Assembly: GCF_051811025.1 (NCBI RefSeq)
Contig: NZ_JBPWQE010000001.1
Location: 4,836,001 to 4,900,000 of the forward strand
Source of the DNA: Tardiphaga sp051811025
GTDB lineage: Bacteria; Pseudomonadota; Alphaproteobacteria; Rhizobiales; Xanthobacteraceae
Direction of reading: 5' to 3'
Length of the DNA stretch: 64,000 nt
The notes below the pieces were generated by a model that searched no databases, was not told the DNA's origin, and saw only the letters and a program-made list of their open reading frames with translations. Made by a program: the position numbers and the translations under genes. Position 1 is the stretch's first letter. Each line of letters starts with the position of its first letter. Below are positions 1-8,308 of this stretch, one piece after another.

Positions 1-2
1 TC

Positions 3-731
3 GGCGCGGACAAAGGCGGGGTCGGCAAGACCACGGTGTCGCGGACGGTTCTGGATTATTTCAGCGCCAACAATGTCGCGACGCGCGCCTTCGACACCGA
101 GGCGCCACGCGGTACGCTGAAGCGGTTCCATTCGGACATCACCGAAATCGTCGACATGACGACCACGGCCGACCAGATGAAGATCTTCGATACGCTGAAC
201 AGCGCGTCCCCCTCGGTGACAGTGATCGACGTCCGCGCAGGCCTGCTGTCGCGGGCGCTGGCCGATCTGCGTGACATCGGCTTCCTCGATGCCGCCAAGT
301 CCGGCCAGATCACCTTCGCCGTGTTTCACATCCTGGGCCCGTCGATCGCGTCCCTGGACGAGATCGCCGAGACCGCCGGCTTCATGGACGGCGCCAAGTA
401 TTTCTTGGTGAAGAATTTCATCAACAACACCAGCTTCTTCGAATGGGACCAGGCGACCTACAACTCGTATTTCCACAAGATCAAGGGCGCCACCGAGATC
501 ACCATCCCCAAACTGAACGAAATGGCCTATGAGCAGGTCGAAGTGTCCAGCGTGCCGTTCCTGAAATTCGTCGCCAATAAGGGACCGCATGACGAGACCG
601 CAAACTATTCGTTCGTGCTGCGCGGCTATGTCCGGCACTGGCTGGCCAATGTCTGGAGCGAATTCGACCGCATCAAGCTGACCGACATTGTCCACGACAA
701 GCCCGGCGCCCGCAGCCCCGGCGAGAAGTAA
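3..731 (+). CDS. ParA/MinD-like P-loop ATPase, 5' end outside window
   Basis: The frame is already open at base 3 and the first visible residues are a deviant Walker A loop, KGGVGKTT, with its signature lysine at visible residue 4. Only a short N-terminus is therefore missing. FDTEAP (about residues 30-35) fits the Walker A' aspartate and VTVIDVRAG (72-80) the Walker B strand. These place it in the SIMIBI ParA/MinD/VirC1 class, whose members use ATP-dependent dimerisation to position cargo. There is no DNA-binding or membrane-targeting extension in the visible 242 residues. A second P-loop protein follows 48 bp downstream on the same strand, so the two probably form an operon. The cargo cannot be told from this sequence. 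Confidence 0.75.
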   Translation, partial: GADKGGVGKTTVSRTVLDYFSANNVATRAFDTEAPRGTLKRFHSDITEIVDMTTTADQMKIFDTLNSASPSVTVIDVRAGLLSRALADLRDIGFLDAAKSGQITFAVFHILGPSIASLDEIAETAGFMDGAKYFLVKNFINNTSFFEWDQATYNSYFHKIKGATEITIPKLNEMAYEQVEVSSVPFLKFVANKGPHDETANYSFVLRGYVRHWLANVWSEFDRIKLTDIVHDKPGARSPGEK

Positions 732-779
732 GTCCATTTAACGATTGGAGCGGCGTCGGATTCGCCTGATATTGCGCCG

Positions 780-1448
780 ATGCGACGTACGCCCGTTTAT
801 ATCATCTGTTCGACGCGACCGATGGTCGGTAAGACCCTCGTCGCGCGCCTGTTGTGCGAATTCCTGAAGCTGCAGCGCGGCGACGTCATCGGTTTCGATG
901 TCAGCCTGAAAGAACCGTCGCTGCTGGATTTCCTTCCGAAGCTGACCGAGACCGCCGATATCGGCGACACATTTGGCAAGATGTCGCTGATGGACCGACT
1001 CATCATCAACGACGACATGGCCAAGGTGATCGACCTCGGCTATTTCGCCTTCGACGAATTCTTCAAAATGACCGGCGAGATCGGTTTCGCCAAGGAAGCC
1101 GCACGCCGCGGCGTGGCGCCCATCGTGTTCTTCATGGGCGACAGCGACCGCGCCTCATTGCGCGGCTACGAGATGCTGCAGCAGCAGTTCATCCGCAACT
1201 CGCTCTATGTGATCGACAACGAACACGTGCTGCGCGGCGAAATCCCGGTGGCGCTGGCCCAGGGCCGCATGCTGCGCATCGCGGCGCTGCCGCCTTTTCT
1301 CAAGACCTATATCGACCGGCTGAATTTCTCCTTCACCGGCTATTTGCGCTCGGAGCAGGATTCATCCACCGAGCTGCATCAGTGGATTCGGAAGAACTAC
1401 TTCGCGTTCCGCGAGATCGAGCTGGGTTTGCTGCTGCAGGGGTCGTGA
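780..1448 (+). CDS. P-loop ATPase-like protein of unknown role
   Basis: A 222-residue soluble protein beginning with a beta strand (VYIICSTRP) and the phosphate loop RPMVGKTLVARLL at about residues 13-25. GFDVSLKEP (37-45) looks like the Walker A' region of ParA-like proteins, and VAPIVFFMGD (110-119) may be the Walker B strand. The loop lacks the usual leading KGG, so nucleotide use is uncertain. It directly follows the ParA-like ATPase and probably is its partner or paralogue. It ends 7 bp from the convergent apt gene. I do not recognise a named family. Confidence 0.65.
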   Translation: MRRTPVYIICSTRPMVGKTLVARLLCEFLKLQRGDVIGFDVSLKEPSLLDFLPKLTETADIGDTFGKMSLMDRLIINDDMAKVIDLGYFAFDEFFKMTGEIGFAKEAARRGVAPIVFFMGDSDRASLRGYEMLQQQFIRNSLYVIDNEHVLRGEIPVALAQGRMLRIAALPPFLKTYIDRLNFSFTGYLRSEQDSSTELHQWIRKNYFAFREIELGLLLQGS

Positions 1449-1467
1449 CGGGCAATCAATGCCCGTC
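1447..1467. terminator. Hairpin between convergent genes
   Basis: GACGGGCA (1447-1454) and TGCCCGTC (1460-1467) form a perfect 8-bp stem with a 5-base loop. It spans the stop codons of both the P-loop gene and apt. No clear T-tract follows on either strand, so it may act as a 3' end stabiliser or a weak bidirectional terminator. Confidence 0.4.
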
Positions 1468-2001
1468 GAACGTCATCAGCGTGCGCACCGGCACATTCAT
1501 CGCGCGCAGCTTCGCTGCGCCGCCGAGATCCGGCAGGTCGATGATGAAACAGGCGGCCATCACTTCAGCACCGATCTGGCGCATCAGTTTGACCGCACCT
1601 TCAGCTGTGCCGCCGGTGGCGATGAGATCATCGACCAGAATGACGCGCTCACCGGGCTTGATGGCGTCGGCATGCACTTCCATCTCGTCGATGCCGTATT
1701 CGAGAGAGTAAGCGATGCGCACGGTGGTGTGCGGCAGCTTGCCCTTCTTACGGATCGGCACGAAACCGGCCGACAACTGATGCGCCACCGCGCCGCCGAT
1801 GATGAAGCCGCGCGCTTCCATGCCGGCGACCTTGTCGATCTTCAGCCCCGCCCAGGGCTGCACCAGCTCATCCACCGCGCGGCGGAACGAGCGCGCATCA
1901 CCCAGTAGTGTGGTGATGTCGCGAAACAGGATACCCGGCTTCGGATAATCCACAATGGTGCGGACGGAGGCTTTGAGATCGTGCGCGAGTTCGGGTGTCA
2001 T
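1456..2001 (-). CDS. apt: Adenine phosphoribosyltransferase
   Basis: Salvages adenine by condensing it with PRPP to give AMP and pyrophosphate in the cytosol. The 181-residue product has the usual APRT length. FRDITTLL at 26-33 and the PRPP loop VILVDDLIATGGT (120-132), with its two acidic residues before the flexible loop, are diagnostic. MEARGFIIGG (61-70) is a conserved substrate-binding segment. I chose the ATG at 2001 (MTPELAHDLK) over upstream in-frame codons because those overlap the end of trpE(G) and the protein there is non-homologous. It lies 28 bp downstream of trpE(G) on the same strand and may be partly transcribed with it. Confidence 0.95.
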   Translation of the reverse strand: MTPELAHDLKASVRTIVDYPKPGILFRDITTLLGDARSFRRAVDELVQPWAGLKIDKVAGMEARGFIIGGAVAHQLSAGFVPIRKKGKLPHTTVRIAYSLEYGIDEMEVHADAIKPGERVILVDDLIATGGTAEGAVKLMRQIGAEVMAACFIIDLPDLGGAAKLRAMNVPVRTLMTFDGH

Positions 2002-2029
2002 CAGGGTCTTTCGATTCTTCAGATGGAGA

Positions 2030-4192
2030 TCAGTTGGGGCGCTGCCCCAACCGAAATGCGTTTTCGACGATACGTAAGCCGACCTCGCCGCCAAGCGACA
2101 TCAGCGATTCCGGATGAAACTGCACGCCGCCCACCGGCAGCGTCTTGTGTTCGATGGCCATGGCAACACCGTCCTCGGTCGAGGCCGTCACGGTGAGCAC
2201 GTCGGGCATGCTGTCCTGCTCGACAAACAGCGAGTGATAGCGCCCAATGACGATTTCATTGGGCAGACCGTTCATCAACTTTCCGCCCCGCACCTGCACG
2301 CGCGACGGCCGTCCATGCGCCGGCTGCGCGAGCTGGCCCAGCACGCCGCCGAAATATTCGCCAATTGCCTGCACGCCCAGGCACACGCCGAACACCGGCA
2401 GTTTCTTGTCCAGCGCGGTATCGAGTGTCTTGCCGATGCCGAAATCGGCGGGACGTCCCGGCCCCGGCGACAGCACGAGCAGATCGAAACTCTCGCGGTT
2501 CAGGACGGTCTGTGCATGGACATGACGAACCACGCTGACGGTCGCGCCGACCTGACGGAAGTAATCCGCCAGCATATGCACGAAACTGTCATCATGATCG
2601 ATCAACAAGACCTTCTTGCCCGAACCGGTTGCATCCGGCGCGAAGGCCGACAGCCGCTTCGGCGGATCGCCGCGCAGCGCCTGGAACAGGGCTGCAGCCT
2701 TGGTCTGGCATTCCTTCTCTTCGGCGACGGGATCCGAATCGAATAGCAGCGTCGCACCGACGCGCACTTCGGCGAGCCCGTCCTTCATGCGGATGGTACG
2801 GATGGTGATGCCGGTATTGATGCCGCCATCGAATGACACGGCGCCGATGGCACCGGCATACCAACGCCGCGACGAGCGCTCATTGTCCTCGACGAACTGC
2901 ATCGCCCATAGTTTCGGCGCACCGGTCACGGTCACCGCCCAGGCGTGGGTCAGGAACGCATCGAGCGCGTCAAATCCGGGACGCAGCATGCCTTCCACAT
3001 GATCGACAGTGTGGAACAGCTTCGAATAGGTCTCGATCTGCCGCCGCGCCAGCACCTTGATGGTGCCAGGCACGCAGACGCGCGCCTTGTCGTTACGATC
3101 GACGTCGGTGCACATGTTGAGTTCGAACTCGTCCTTCTCCGAATTCAGGAGTTGACGAATCTGCTCGGCATCGCCAATGGCGTCGACACCGCGCGCGATG
3201 GTGCCGGAGATCGGACAGGTCTCGACGCGGCGACCGTCGGAGCGCACGAACATTTCCGGCGACGCGGCAACGAGAAACTCGCCGTCGCCGAGATTCATCA
3301 GCGCGCCATAGGGCGACGGATTGATCACGCAGAGGCGCTGGAACACTTCCGCCGGCGAACGCTCGCAGGGCTCGGCAAATAATTGCCCGGGCACAGCCTC
3401 GAACAGATCGCCGCGCGCAAAGGCGGCACGGGCATTTTCCACGGTGCGCTGATATTCGCCGGGCGCGTGATCGGCAAAGCCCTGACGCGGCGCCTTGTTG
3501 TAGCCGCTGTCGGGCGTGTCGCGCGGCAGGCCCTCGGTCGAGCGATCCTTCCAGGTGAAATCGTAGGACATCAGCACGCCGCGGCCGGTGGCGCGGTCAT
3601 AGGCCAGCAGCGTGTCGGGCAGATACAGCACGATGTCGCGCTGGTCGGCCTCGCGCGCGCGCTTCTGCTTCAGGTCTTCCATCTGGAACACGAGGTCATA
3701 GGCGAAGGCGCCATAGAGCCCGAGCATGGAATCGTCCGAAGAGAACAATTGCGCGACCATGTCGCGCACCAGCGACATCACGCTGGCGCGGCGGGTGCGC
3801 TGGTCTTCCTCGACCGGCGCCTCGCCGCGGATGATGTGGCCCTTGAGCTTCGACATCGTCCGCCCGTCGAGGGCGATGCAGGGATCCCGCAGTGTATCGG
3901 CGAGGAAGGCGATCAACACCTGGCCACGCTTGTTCAGCGCCGTCAGCGTGAAATCCGTCCCGGTGGTTTCCAGCAGCAGCGGCGGATCGGCGAAACCGAG
4001 ATCGAAGCTCTCATAGCGGCCGGGCACCGTGGTGCCCGACGACAGCACCACGCCGCGGCGCTGGTCGAGCCGAACGATCAGGTCGTCCAGCGCGGTGCCG
4101 CCGGTGAAATAATCGACATGGCGCGCCACGGAGAGACCCGCGCGGGTCTTGTAGGTGCTGTCAGCGGGGAGCGAAAACACAGTCCTGTTCAT
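2030..4192 (-). CDS. trpE(G): Anthranilate synthase, fused TrpE-TrpG
   Basis: Converts chorismate and glutamine to anthranilate, the first committed step of tryptophan synthesis. Residues 1 to about 500 are the chorismate-using TrpE part (ISGTIARGVD and GAIGAVSFDGGINTGI are conserved active-site stretches). About 525 to 720 are a class I glutamine amidotransferase with LSPGPGRP, the nucleophile Cys604 in GVCLG, and His693/Glu695 in FHPES. A single 720-residue fusion is typical of rhizobia and relatives. An AGAGGA site lies 5 bases before the ATG. Transcription is predicted to be controlled by the trpL leader and attenuator immediately upstream. Confidence 0.96.
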   Translation of the reverse strand: MNRTVFSLPADSTYKTRAGLSVARHVDYFTGGTALDDLIVRLDQRRGVVLSSGTTVPGRYESFDLGFADPPLLLETTGTDFTLTALNKRGQVLIAFLADTLRDPCIALDGRTMSKLKGHIIRGEAPVEEDQRTRRASVMSLVRDMVAQLFSSDDSMLGLYGAFAYDLVFQMEDLKQKRAREADQRDIVLYLPDTLLAYDRATGRGVLMSYDFTWKDRSTEGLPRDTPDSGYNKAPRQGFADHAPGEYQRTVENARAAFARGDLFEAVPGQLFAEPCERSPAEVFQRLCVINPSPYGALMNLGDGEFLVAASPEMFVRSDGRRVETCPISGTIARGVDAIGDAEQIRQLLNSEKDEFELNMCTDVDRNDKARVCVPGTIKVLARRQIETYSKLFHTVDHVEGMLRPGFDALDAFLTHAWAVTVTGAPKLWAMQFVEDNERSSRRWYAGAIGAVSFDGGINTGITIRTIRMKDGLAEVRVGATLLFDSDPVAEEKECQTKAAALFQALRGDPPKRLSAFAPDATGSGKKVLLIDHDDSFVHMLADYFRQVGATVSVVRHVHAQTVLNRESFDLLVLSPGPGRPADFGIGKTLDTALDKKLPVFGVCLGVQAIGEYFGGVLGQLAQPAHGRPSRVQVRGGKLMNGLPNEIVIGRYHSLFVEQDSMPDVLTVTASTEDGVAMAIEHKTLPVGGVQFHPESLMSLGGEVGLRIVENAFRLGQRPN

Positions 4193-4245
4193 GGTGTCCT
4201 CTTAGGAAACATGCCGGAGGGGGCGCCACACAGAACAAACAAGCA

Positions 4246-4273
4246 AAGGCCGTCGCACTGCGATGGCGGCCTT
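4246..4273 (-). terminator. trp attenuator hairpin
   Basis: On the minus strand AAGGCCG and CGGCCTT (plus strand 4246-4252 and 4267-4273) form the outer stem and TCGC/GCGA the inner stem. A U-rich run follows (TTGCTTGTTTGTT, plus strand 4231-4245). It sits between trpL and trpE(G), where a Rho-independent attenuator is expected. A competing hairpin (CACCTC/GAGGTG, 4305-4321) overlaps the leader stop codon. Confidence 0.8.
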
Positions 4274-4311
4274 CGACGATTGAAAATAAGCAAATCGCAC
4301 CGACCACCTCT

Positions 4312-4359
4312 TCAGGAGGTGCGCCACCAGCGACGGCTGTTGCGGACAGGGGTGCTCAT
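4312..4359 (-). CDS. trpL: trp leader peptide
   Basis: A 15-codon frame reads MSTPVRNSRRWWRTS, with two adjacent tryptophan codons followed by an Arg codon and a stop. It lies 119 bp upstream of trpE(G), before a terminator-type hairpin. In the attenuation mechanism, ribosome stalling at the Trp codons during starvation blocks terminator formation. Known rhizobial leaders (for example in Sinorhizobium) also carry tandem Trp codons and start directly with AUG. Here a -10-like element ends only 7 bases before the ATG, so this leader is probably leaderless too. No ribosome binding site is seen. Confidence 0.85.
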   Translation of the reverse strand: MSTPVRNSRRWWRTS

Positions 4360-4366
4360 GGCCGGC

Positions 4367-4395
4367 AAATCACCATGGCCGGGCCCGAAGGTCAA
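4367..4395 (-). promoter_or_regulatory. Predicted trpL promoter
   Basis: On the minus strand TTGACC (plus 4390-4395) is followed after exactly 17 bases by TGATTT (plus 4367-4372). A start 7-8 bases downstream would place +1 at or next to the trpL ATG. The -35 element is strong and the -10 is poor, so the call rests mainly on spacing and position. Confidence 0.55.
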
Positions 4396-4477
4396 GGGAC
4401 TAACGGAGCCCAATTCGGGCAAAGCGTTGCGGCTCTGGCTGCCAGCGTTCTCCTGACCGTAACTTCCCCGGGTCTCG

Positions 4478-5026
4478 CTATTCAGCTTGTCGGAGCGAAG
4501 CATCGAGCTGACGGATCAATTCGCCGATCCGTCCGCCACGAGTTGGAGCGGCCGGATAGCGCTTGAGGACATCCACCACGACCGGACGTGGGCGGATTTG
4601 TGTTTGCGTCATATGGTTGGCTTCGACAGCAGGATTTTCTTGGGTGGCGAGTTCAAACGCCCGCGCGGCGTGAGCGGCCGATCCGAGGATGTGCTTGACT
4701 TGGGTTGCCTTCGCCAGCGGATGGAGGAAAGCAGCCCCGGCTGCGGCCAGCGCCGCGCGGGCGGCCTCGCTCGCCGCGGCCTGTCCGGCGTCGCGGGCTG
4801 CTTGAGCCGCCCGTTGCGCGCCCCAAGCACTGTCCCGCAGCGCCTTGGTCCGGCGGCCTCCATCGGCGAAGGCCTGCGCGGCGTTGATCGCGTTCCGTGG
4901 GCGGGGATCCTCGGGACGTTCACGTTCGAAGATCGCCAATGCGGGCCGGCCGCACGCCACCGCGTAACCGGCAACCTCGCGGAGTTCCGCCATGCTGAGT
5001 TCGATGATCAGGGTGTCTTCCGCCAT
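4478..5026 (-). CDS. Imm-5-like putative immunity family protein
   Basis: A 182-residue, strongly helical, Ala-rich protein. Residues 10-120 (AELREVAGYAVACGRPAL, DPRPRNAINAAQAFADG, then repeated Ala/Arg helices) match my memory of the Imm-5-like domain found in proteins annotated as putative immunity proteins. The remaining C-terminal tail is Pro/Arg-rich. No toxin or secretion gene is visible next to it, so an immunity role is not supported by context. It lies upstream of and in the same direction as trpL, 118 bp away. Function unknown; family assignment moderate. Confidence 0.55.
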   Translation of the reverse strand: MAEDTLIIELSMAELREVAGYAVACGRPALAIFERERPEDPRPRNAINAAQAFADGGRRTKALRDSAWGAQRAAQAARDAGQAAASEAARAALAAAGAAFLHPLAKATQVKHILGSAAHAARAFELATQENPAVEANHMTQTQIRPRPVVVDVLKRYPAAPTRGGRIGELIRQLDASLRQAE

Positions 5027-5191
5027 AGCCCCAAACGTTCCGAGTCAACCTTATCAGCATCCGGGTCCGCTTCGCATCCGGACAGACGATCATATGCCCG
5101 TTCCGGCGCCGAGGGCCGGCGTTGTCGCTAGCGATGTATCCCCGTTATTTCAGGGGAGAGAGAGTAGGGGGAAATCGCGAGCACCGCGCTC

Positions 5192-5265
5192 ACCTTGCTC
5201 CCTCCCTAACCCTCCTCCGCAAGCGGAAGAGGGAATAGACCCGCGCATTCGTGGAGGGAGGGGGT
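5192..5265. repeat. Degenerate palindromic intergenic element
   Basis: The gap between 5027 and 5275 contains a purine/pyrimidine-biased block with imperfect arms. TCCGC/GCGGA (5216-5227) makes a small stem flanked by CCTC/GAGG, and CCCTCC is mirrored by GGAGGG near 5253-5262. It resembles the dispersed palindromes of this bacterial family. No second copy of this type is seen in the window. Confidence 0.35.
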
Positions 5266-5275
5266 CGAATGAGCT

Positions 5276-5746
5276 TCAGCTCCGCTGCCGGACGAATACC
5301 GTCAGCTTGAGCGCCCCGACGCCCTCCTCGATCGGGGTCCAGCCAATGCTCTCGTACCAGGCCCGACGGGGCGGGGCAGCGCAGAGATAGACCCGGGCAT
5401 GACCGCGGGAGAAGGCCTCCAGGCAGGCCCGTTCGATGAGCGACGGGGCGACGCCCTGCTTGCGGACATCAGGCTCGGTCCAGACCGCCGCCACCCAGGG
5501 CGTGTATTGCGGGCGCTCGTCAAGATCGGACACCAGCAGCGACGCCATCCCGAGAAAGTCTGCCCCGCGATGCGCCACCAGCGCCATCGGCAGGTCGGTC
5601 CCCTGCATGTTCTCGCGCAGCCGCTCGACGATATAGGCCTCGGGCACGCCATGGCGCTTCCACCACGCCTGCCAGATACGATCGGCGACGGTATCGAAGA
5701 AGTCGGCCTGCTGGCGCAAATCGGAAATGGTGAAGTTGGCTGTCAT
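5276..5746 (-). CDS. GNAT family N-acetyltransferase
   Basis: A 156-residue protein with the GNAT layout. A mixed N-terminal region is followed by the acetyl-CoA-binding segment around residues 95-112 (VAAVWTEPDVRKQGVAPSLIERA), where RKQGVA fits the R/Q-x-x-G-x-G/A loop. RVYLCAAPPRRAWYESIGW (118-136) is the last strand-helix with the conserved Tyr and the F/W of the terminal motif. Substrate unknown. It is transcribed in the same direction as a second GNAT gene 61 bp upstream but the two are not close paralogues. Confidence 0.85.
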   Translation of the reverse strand: MTANFTISDLRQQADFFDTVADRIWQAWWKRHGVPEAYIVERLRENMQGTDLPMALVAHRGADFLGMASLLVSDLDERPQYTPWVAAVWTEPDVRKQGVAPSLIERACLEAFSRGHARVYLCAAPPRRAWYESIGWTPIEEGVGALKLTVFVRQRS

Positions 5747-5807
5747 CGGCCTCGACCTACAAGGTCAGGCCTGTCGCATCAAGCTGCCACGCGACTATGC
5801 GTCAGCG

Positions 5808-6293
5808 TCACGATGTGTGAGCTTCACCGGTGAGCCGCTTCAGCATGGGAAAGGATGACGTTGTGCCGAATTTCCCCTGCGGCACTCCGCAGTCTTCATA
5901 GCCGGCAGACAGATAAAGGCGATGGGCTGTCTCGGTGCTGATCAGATGGCAGACATCGTTGCCATGGTCCCGTGCGGTCGCCTCAAGCTGCGCCAGCACC
6001 GCCTTGCTGACGCCCCGGAACCGGGCATCCGGGGAAACGTAGTTGCACGTAATCTCGCCATCGCGTCTGACGATGCCGATGGCGAGCACCGTTTCTTCGT
6101 CGACCGCGACGAGAGCGAAGTTGTCCGGATGGACAATCCAGCTCCCGACCACCGCCGGCGTCTTGTTGTCGAGCCACCTGTGCAGGATCGCCGGATCGTC
6201 ATGATGATCGGCGCCGCAGAGCTCAGCGATGGAGCGGCGCAAGACATCGCATATCTCGGCCGCCTCATCGGGTCGCGCTCTGCGGATCAGCAT
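5808..6293 (-). CDS. GNAT family N-acetyltransferase
   Basis: A 161-residue single-domain acetyltransferase. YVSPDARFRGVSKAVLAQLE (residues 90-109) is the acetyl-CoA loop and helix, with RFRGVSKA in place of the more usual RGxGxG. LISTETAHRLYLSAGY ends the fold with the usual aromatic residue. Substrate unknown. It follows the dienelactone hydrolase by 14 bp on the same strand, so it may be co-transcribed with the 6.3-10.2 kb group. Confidence 0.85.
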   Translation of the reverse strand: MLIRRARPDEAAEICDVLRRSIAELCGADHHDDPAILHRWLDNKTPAVVGSWIVHPDNFALVAVDEETVLAIGIVRRDGEITCNYVSPDARFRGVSKAVLAQLEATARDHGNDVCHLISTETAHRLYLSAGYEDCGVPQGKFGTTSSFPMLKRLTGEAHTS

Positions 6294-6307
6294 CCGATCA
6301 AAAGGCC

Positions 6308-6982
6308 TCAGCCCAGATGTTTCTTGAAGAACGCCGTCGCGCGGCCCCAGGCTAGTTCGGCGGCTTCGCGGTCATGGACGCTGACGCGCTGTTCATTGAC
6401 GAAAGCGTGGTCAGCATCATAGCGGAAGAATTCAGCGGACTTGCCGGCCGCCTTCAGGCCGCTCTCGAACGCATCGACCACCGCAGGCGTGCACCAGTCG
6501 TCGCGATTGGCGAAATGGCCCTGCAGCGGCACCTGCACATCGGCGGGCTTGGCCGCCTGCTCCGGCGGAATGCCGTAGAAGGCCACGGCGGCCTTGAGTT
6601 CGGGAATCTTGCACGATCCGATGATGGTCACCGCGCCGCCGAGGCAGAAGCCGGTGAGACCGACTTTCGCGCCGTTGCGCGACAGATATTGCGCCGCGCC
6701 GCGCACGGTCTGCGTGGTGGCGTCCATGAAATCGAGCGAGTTCATCTCTTTGCCCGCCGCATCCGTGTCGTGATAGGGCACGACCACGCCGTTATAGAGA
6801 TCAGGCGCCAGCGCATCGAAGCCGGCCAGCGCGAGGCGATCGGCCAGGCCCTTGATCTGCTCCTGCAGGCCCCACCATTCCTGGATGACGACGACGCCCG
6901 GAGCGTTGCCGGCCTGGGCATTGGCGAGATAGCCCTTGGCTTCCTTGCCGTCGGGGCGCTTGAAGCTGATCGATGTTCCCAT
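6308..6982 (-). CDS. Dienelactone hydrolase family protein
   Basis: An alpha/beta hydrolase of 224 residues, close to typical dienelactone hydrolase length. The Cys nucleophile is Cys113 in GFCLGGA, with Asp161 or Asp162 (NRDDWCTP) and His192 (DADHAF) completing a Cys-Asp-His triad. Glu35 in QEWWGL matches the glutamate that gates the nucleophile in the characterised enzyme. Such enzymes open lactones or enol lactones made during ring catabolism. It is 48 bp downstream of a flavin monooxygenase gene on the same strand, which fits a role in the same pathway. The exact substrate is unknown. Confidence 0.9.
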   Translation of the reverse strand: MGTSISFKRPDGKEAKGYLANAQAGNAPGVVVIQEWWGLQEQIKGLADRLALAGFDALAPDLYNGVVVPYHDTDAAGKEMNSLDFMDATTQTVRGAAQYLSRNGAKVGLTGFCLGGAVTIIGSCKIPELKAAVAFYGIPPEQAAKPADVQVPLQGHFANRDDWCTPAVVDAFESGLKAAGKSAEFFRYDADHAFVNEQRVSVHDREAAELAWGRATAFFKKHLG

Positions 6983-7030
6983 GATGTCCTCCGCTGGAAT
7001 GGTTCGGCCAACTTATAGACCCCTCACGTG

Positions 7031-8308
7031 TCAACTCAACCGGGCCAGCGCGCGTTGCAGGTCTCGCTTGTAGGTGAGAAAATCGACAAACAGTCCGTGT
7101 TCGCCGCCGTCGCAGCCCGGCGGTCGCGCGAACCACTGCGCGATCTCGCGCCGCCATGCTACCGCAGCGTCCGGCCGCTCAGCCTTGGCCGCGAGATAGG
7201 CTGCGATCACGCGGGCCTGCAACGCACGCCCTTCCCAGCCCACGCCCGCGCCTTCCAGCAGCCCGGCCACATACAGGCCGTTATCCTCGGACGGAAACAT
7301 GTTCATGAACAGCCTGGGCGCACCGATCGCGTCCTGCCAATCGAGTGCACGGAGATCGCCGAGGAACGGAAACGTGATCCGGTAGCCGGTCGCGAGTAGC
7401 ACCAGATCGACCTCGTCGCAGCGGCCATCGGCAAATGCGACCAACTTGCCGTTGAATTCGCGGACCGGCTTCCGCAAGCCGACATCGCCTTGGCCGAGAT
7501 GCTGCAGCACCAGCGAATTGACAATCGGCGTGCGATCATAGAGCCGGTGCTGTGGTTTGGGCAGGCCGAAGCGCTCCGGCGCGCCGACGATGAAGCGCAG
7601 GATCGGCTCGTGCAGCCTTGAGCGCAGGTTCTTGGGAATGACAAAGCGCTTCGGCCTGTGGTTGCCTTCATCCGCCGGCTTGCCCGCAAGAAATTTCGGC
7701 ACGAAATGATTGCCGCCGCGCACGCTCCACATCACCTTCTCGGCGCGATGGACCGCATCGACGACAATATCGCAGCCCGTATTCCCCATGCCGACAACCA
7801 GCACGCGCTTACCCGCGAAGATGTCGGCGGTCTTGTAGTCCTTGGCATGCATCACCGGACCATCGAAGCGGCCTGACGTCTTCGGGATCAGGGGATCGCT
7901 GAGATGGCCATTGGCGATGACGACACCGGCATAGTCGGCTGCCGCACCGTCGCTGAAAACGGCGCGCCATTCGCCGCCCTCCCGCGTCAGACTGCGAACG
8001 CCGGTGTTGAAGCGAACCAGCGGATAGAGATCGAAATGCCGGGCATAGCTCTGCAGATAATCCAACACTTGGCGATGGCCCGGATAGGCCGGCCAGTCCT
8101 CGGGCATCGGGAAATCAGCAAAGGCCGTGGTACGCTTTGACGAGATGAGATGCGTCGAGGCATAGACCGCACTCGGCGCCGCACCGTAGAGCCACTGACC
8201 GCCGACATCGGCGTTCTGCTCCACGGCTTCGACCGCATGACCGGCGGCCTTCAGGCTCTGGATCGCTGCAAGACCGGCGGGGCCTGCGCCAATGACGAGG
8301 AAAGTCAT
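7031..8308 (-). CDS. FAD/NAD(P)-dependent flavin monooxygenase (FMO type)
   Basis: A 425-residue flavoprotein with an N-terminal FAD Rossmann motif (GAGPAGLAA, 7-15), the FMO fingerprint F-x-G-x3-H-x3-Y (FDGPVMHAKDY, about 149-159) and a second NADPH motif (GMGNTGCD, about 173-180). LATGY near residue 305 is the usual C-terminal FMO motif. Known relatives oxidise soft nucleophiles (N, S) and some oxidise ketones. The His-x3-Tyr ending separates it from classical type I Baeyer-Villiger enzymes, which have Trp there. Its start overlaps the stop of the SDR gene by 4 bp (ATGA), which implies translational coupling. Confidence 0.88.
   Translation of the reverse strand: MTFLVIGAGPAGLAAIQSLKAAGHAVEAVEQNADVGGQWLYGAAPSAVYASTHLISSKRTTAFADFPMPEDWPAYPGHRQVLDYLQSYARHFDLYPLVRFNTGVRSLTREGGEWRAVFSDGAAADYAGVVIANGHLSDPLIPKTSGRFDGPVMHAKDYKTADIFAGKRVLVVGMGNTGCDIVVDAVHRAEKVMWSVRGGNHFVPKFLAGKPADEGNHRPKRFVIPKNLRSRLHEPILRFIVGAPERFGLPKPQHRLYDRTPIVNSLVLQHLGQGDVGLRKPVREFNGKLVAFADGRCDEVDLVLLATGYRITFPFLGDLRALDWQDAIGAPRLFMNMFPSEDNGLYVAGLLEGAGVGWEGRALQARVIAAYLAAKAERPDAAVAWRREIAQWFARPPGCDGGEHGLFVDFLTYKRDLQRALARLS

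Noticed and set aside
7031..8308. Type I Baeyer-Villiger monooxygenase identity
   Set aside because: The fingerprint ends in His-x3-Tyr rather than His-x3-Trp-Pro/Asp, so it belongs to the FMO type.
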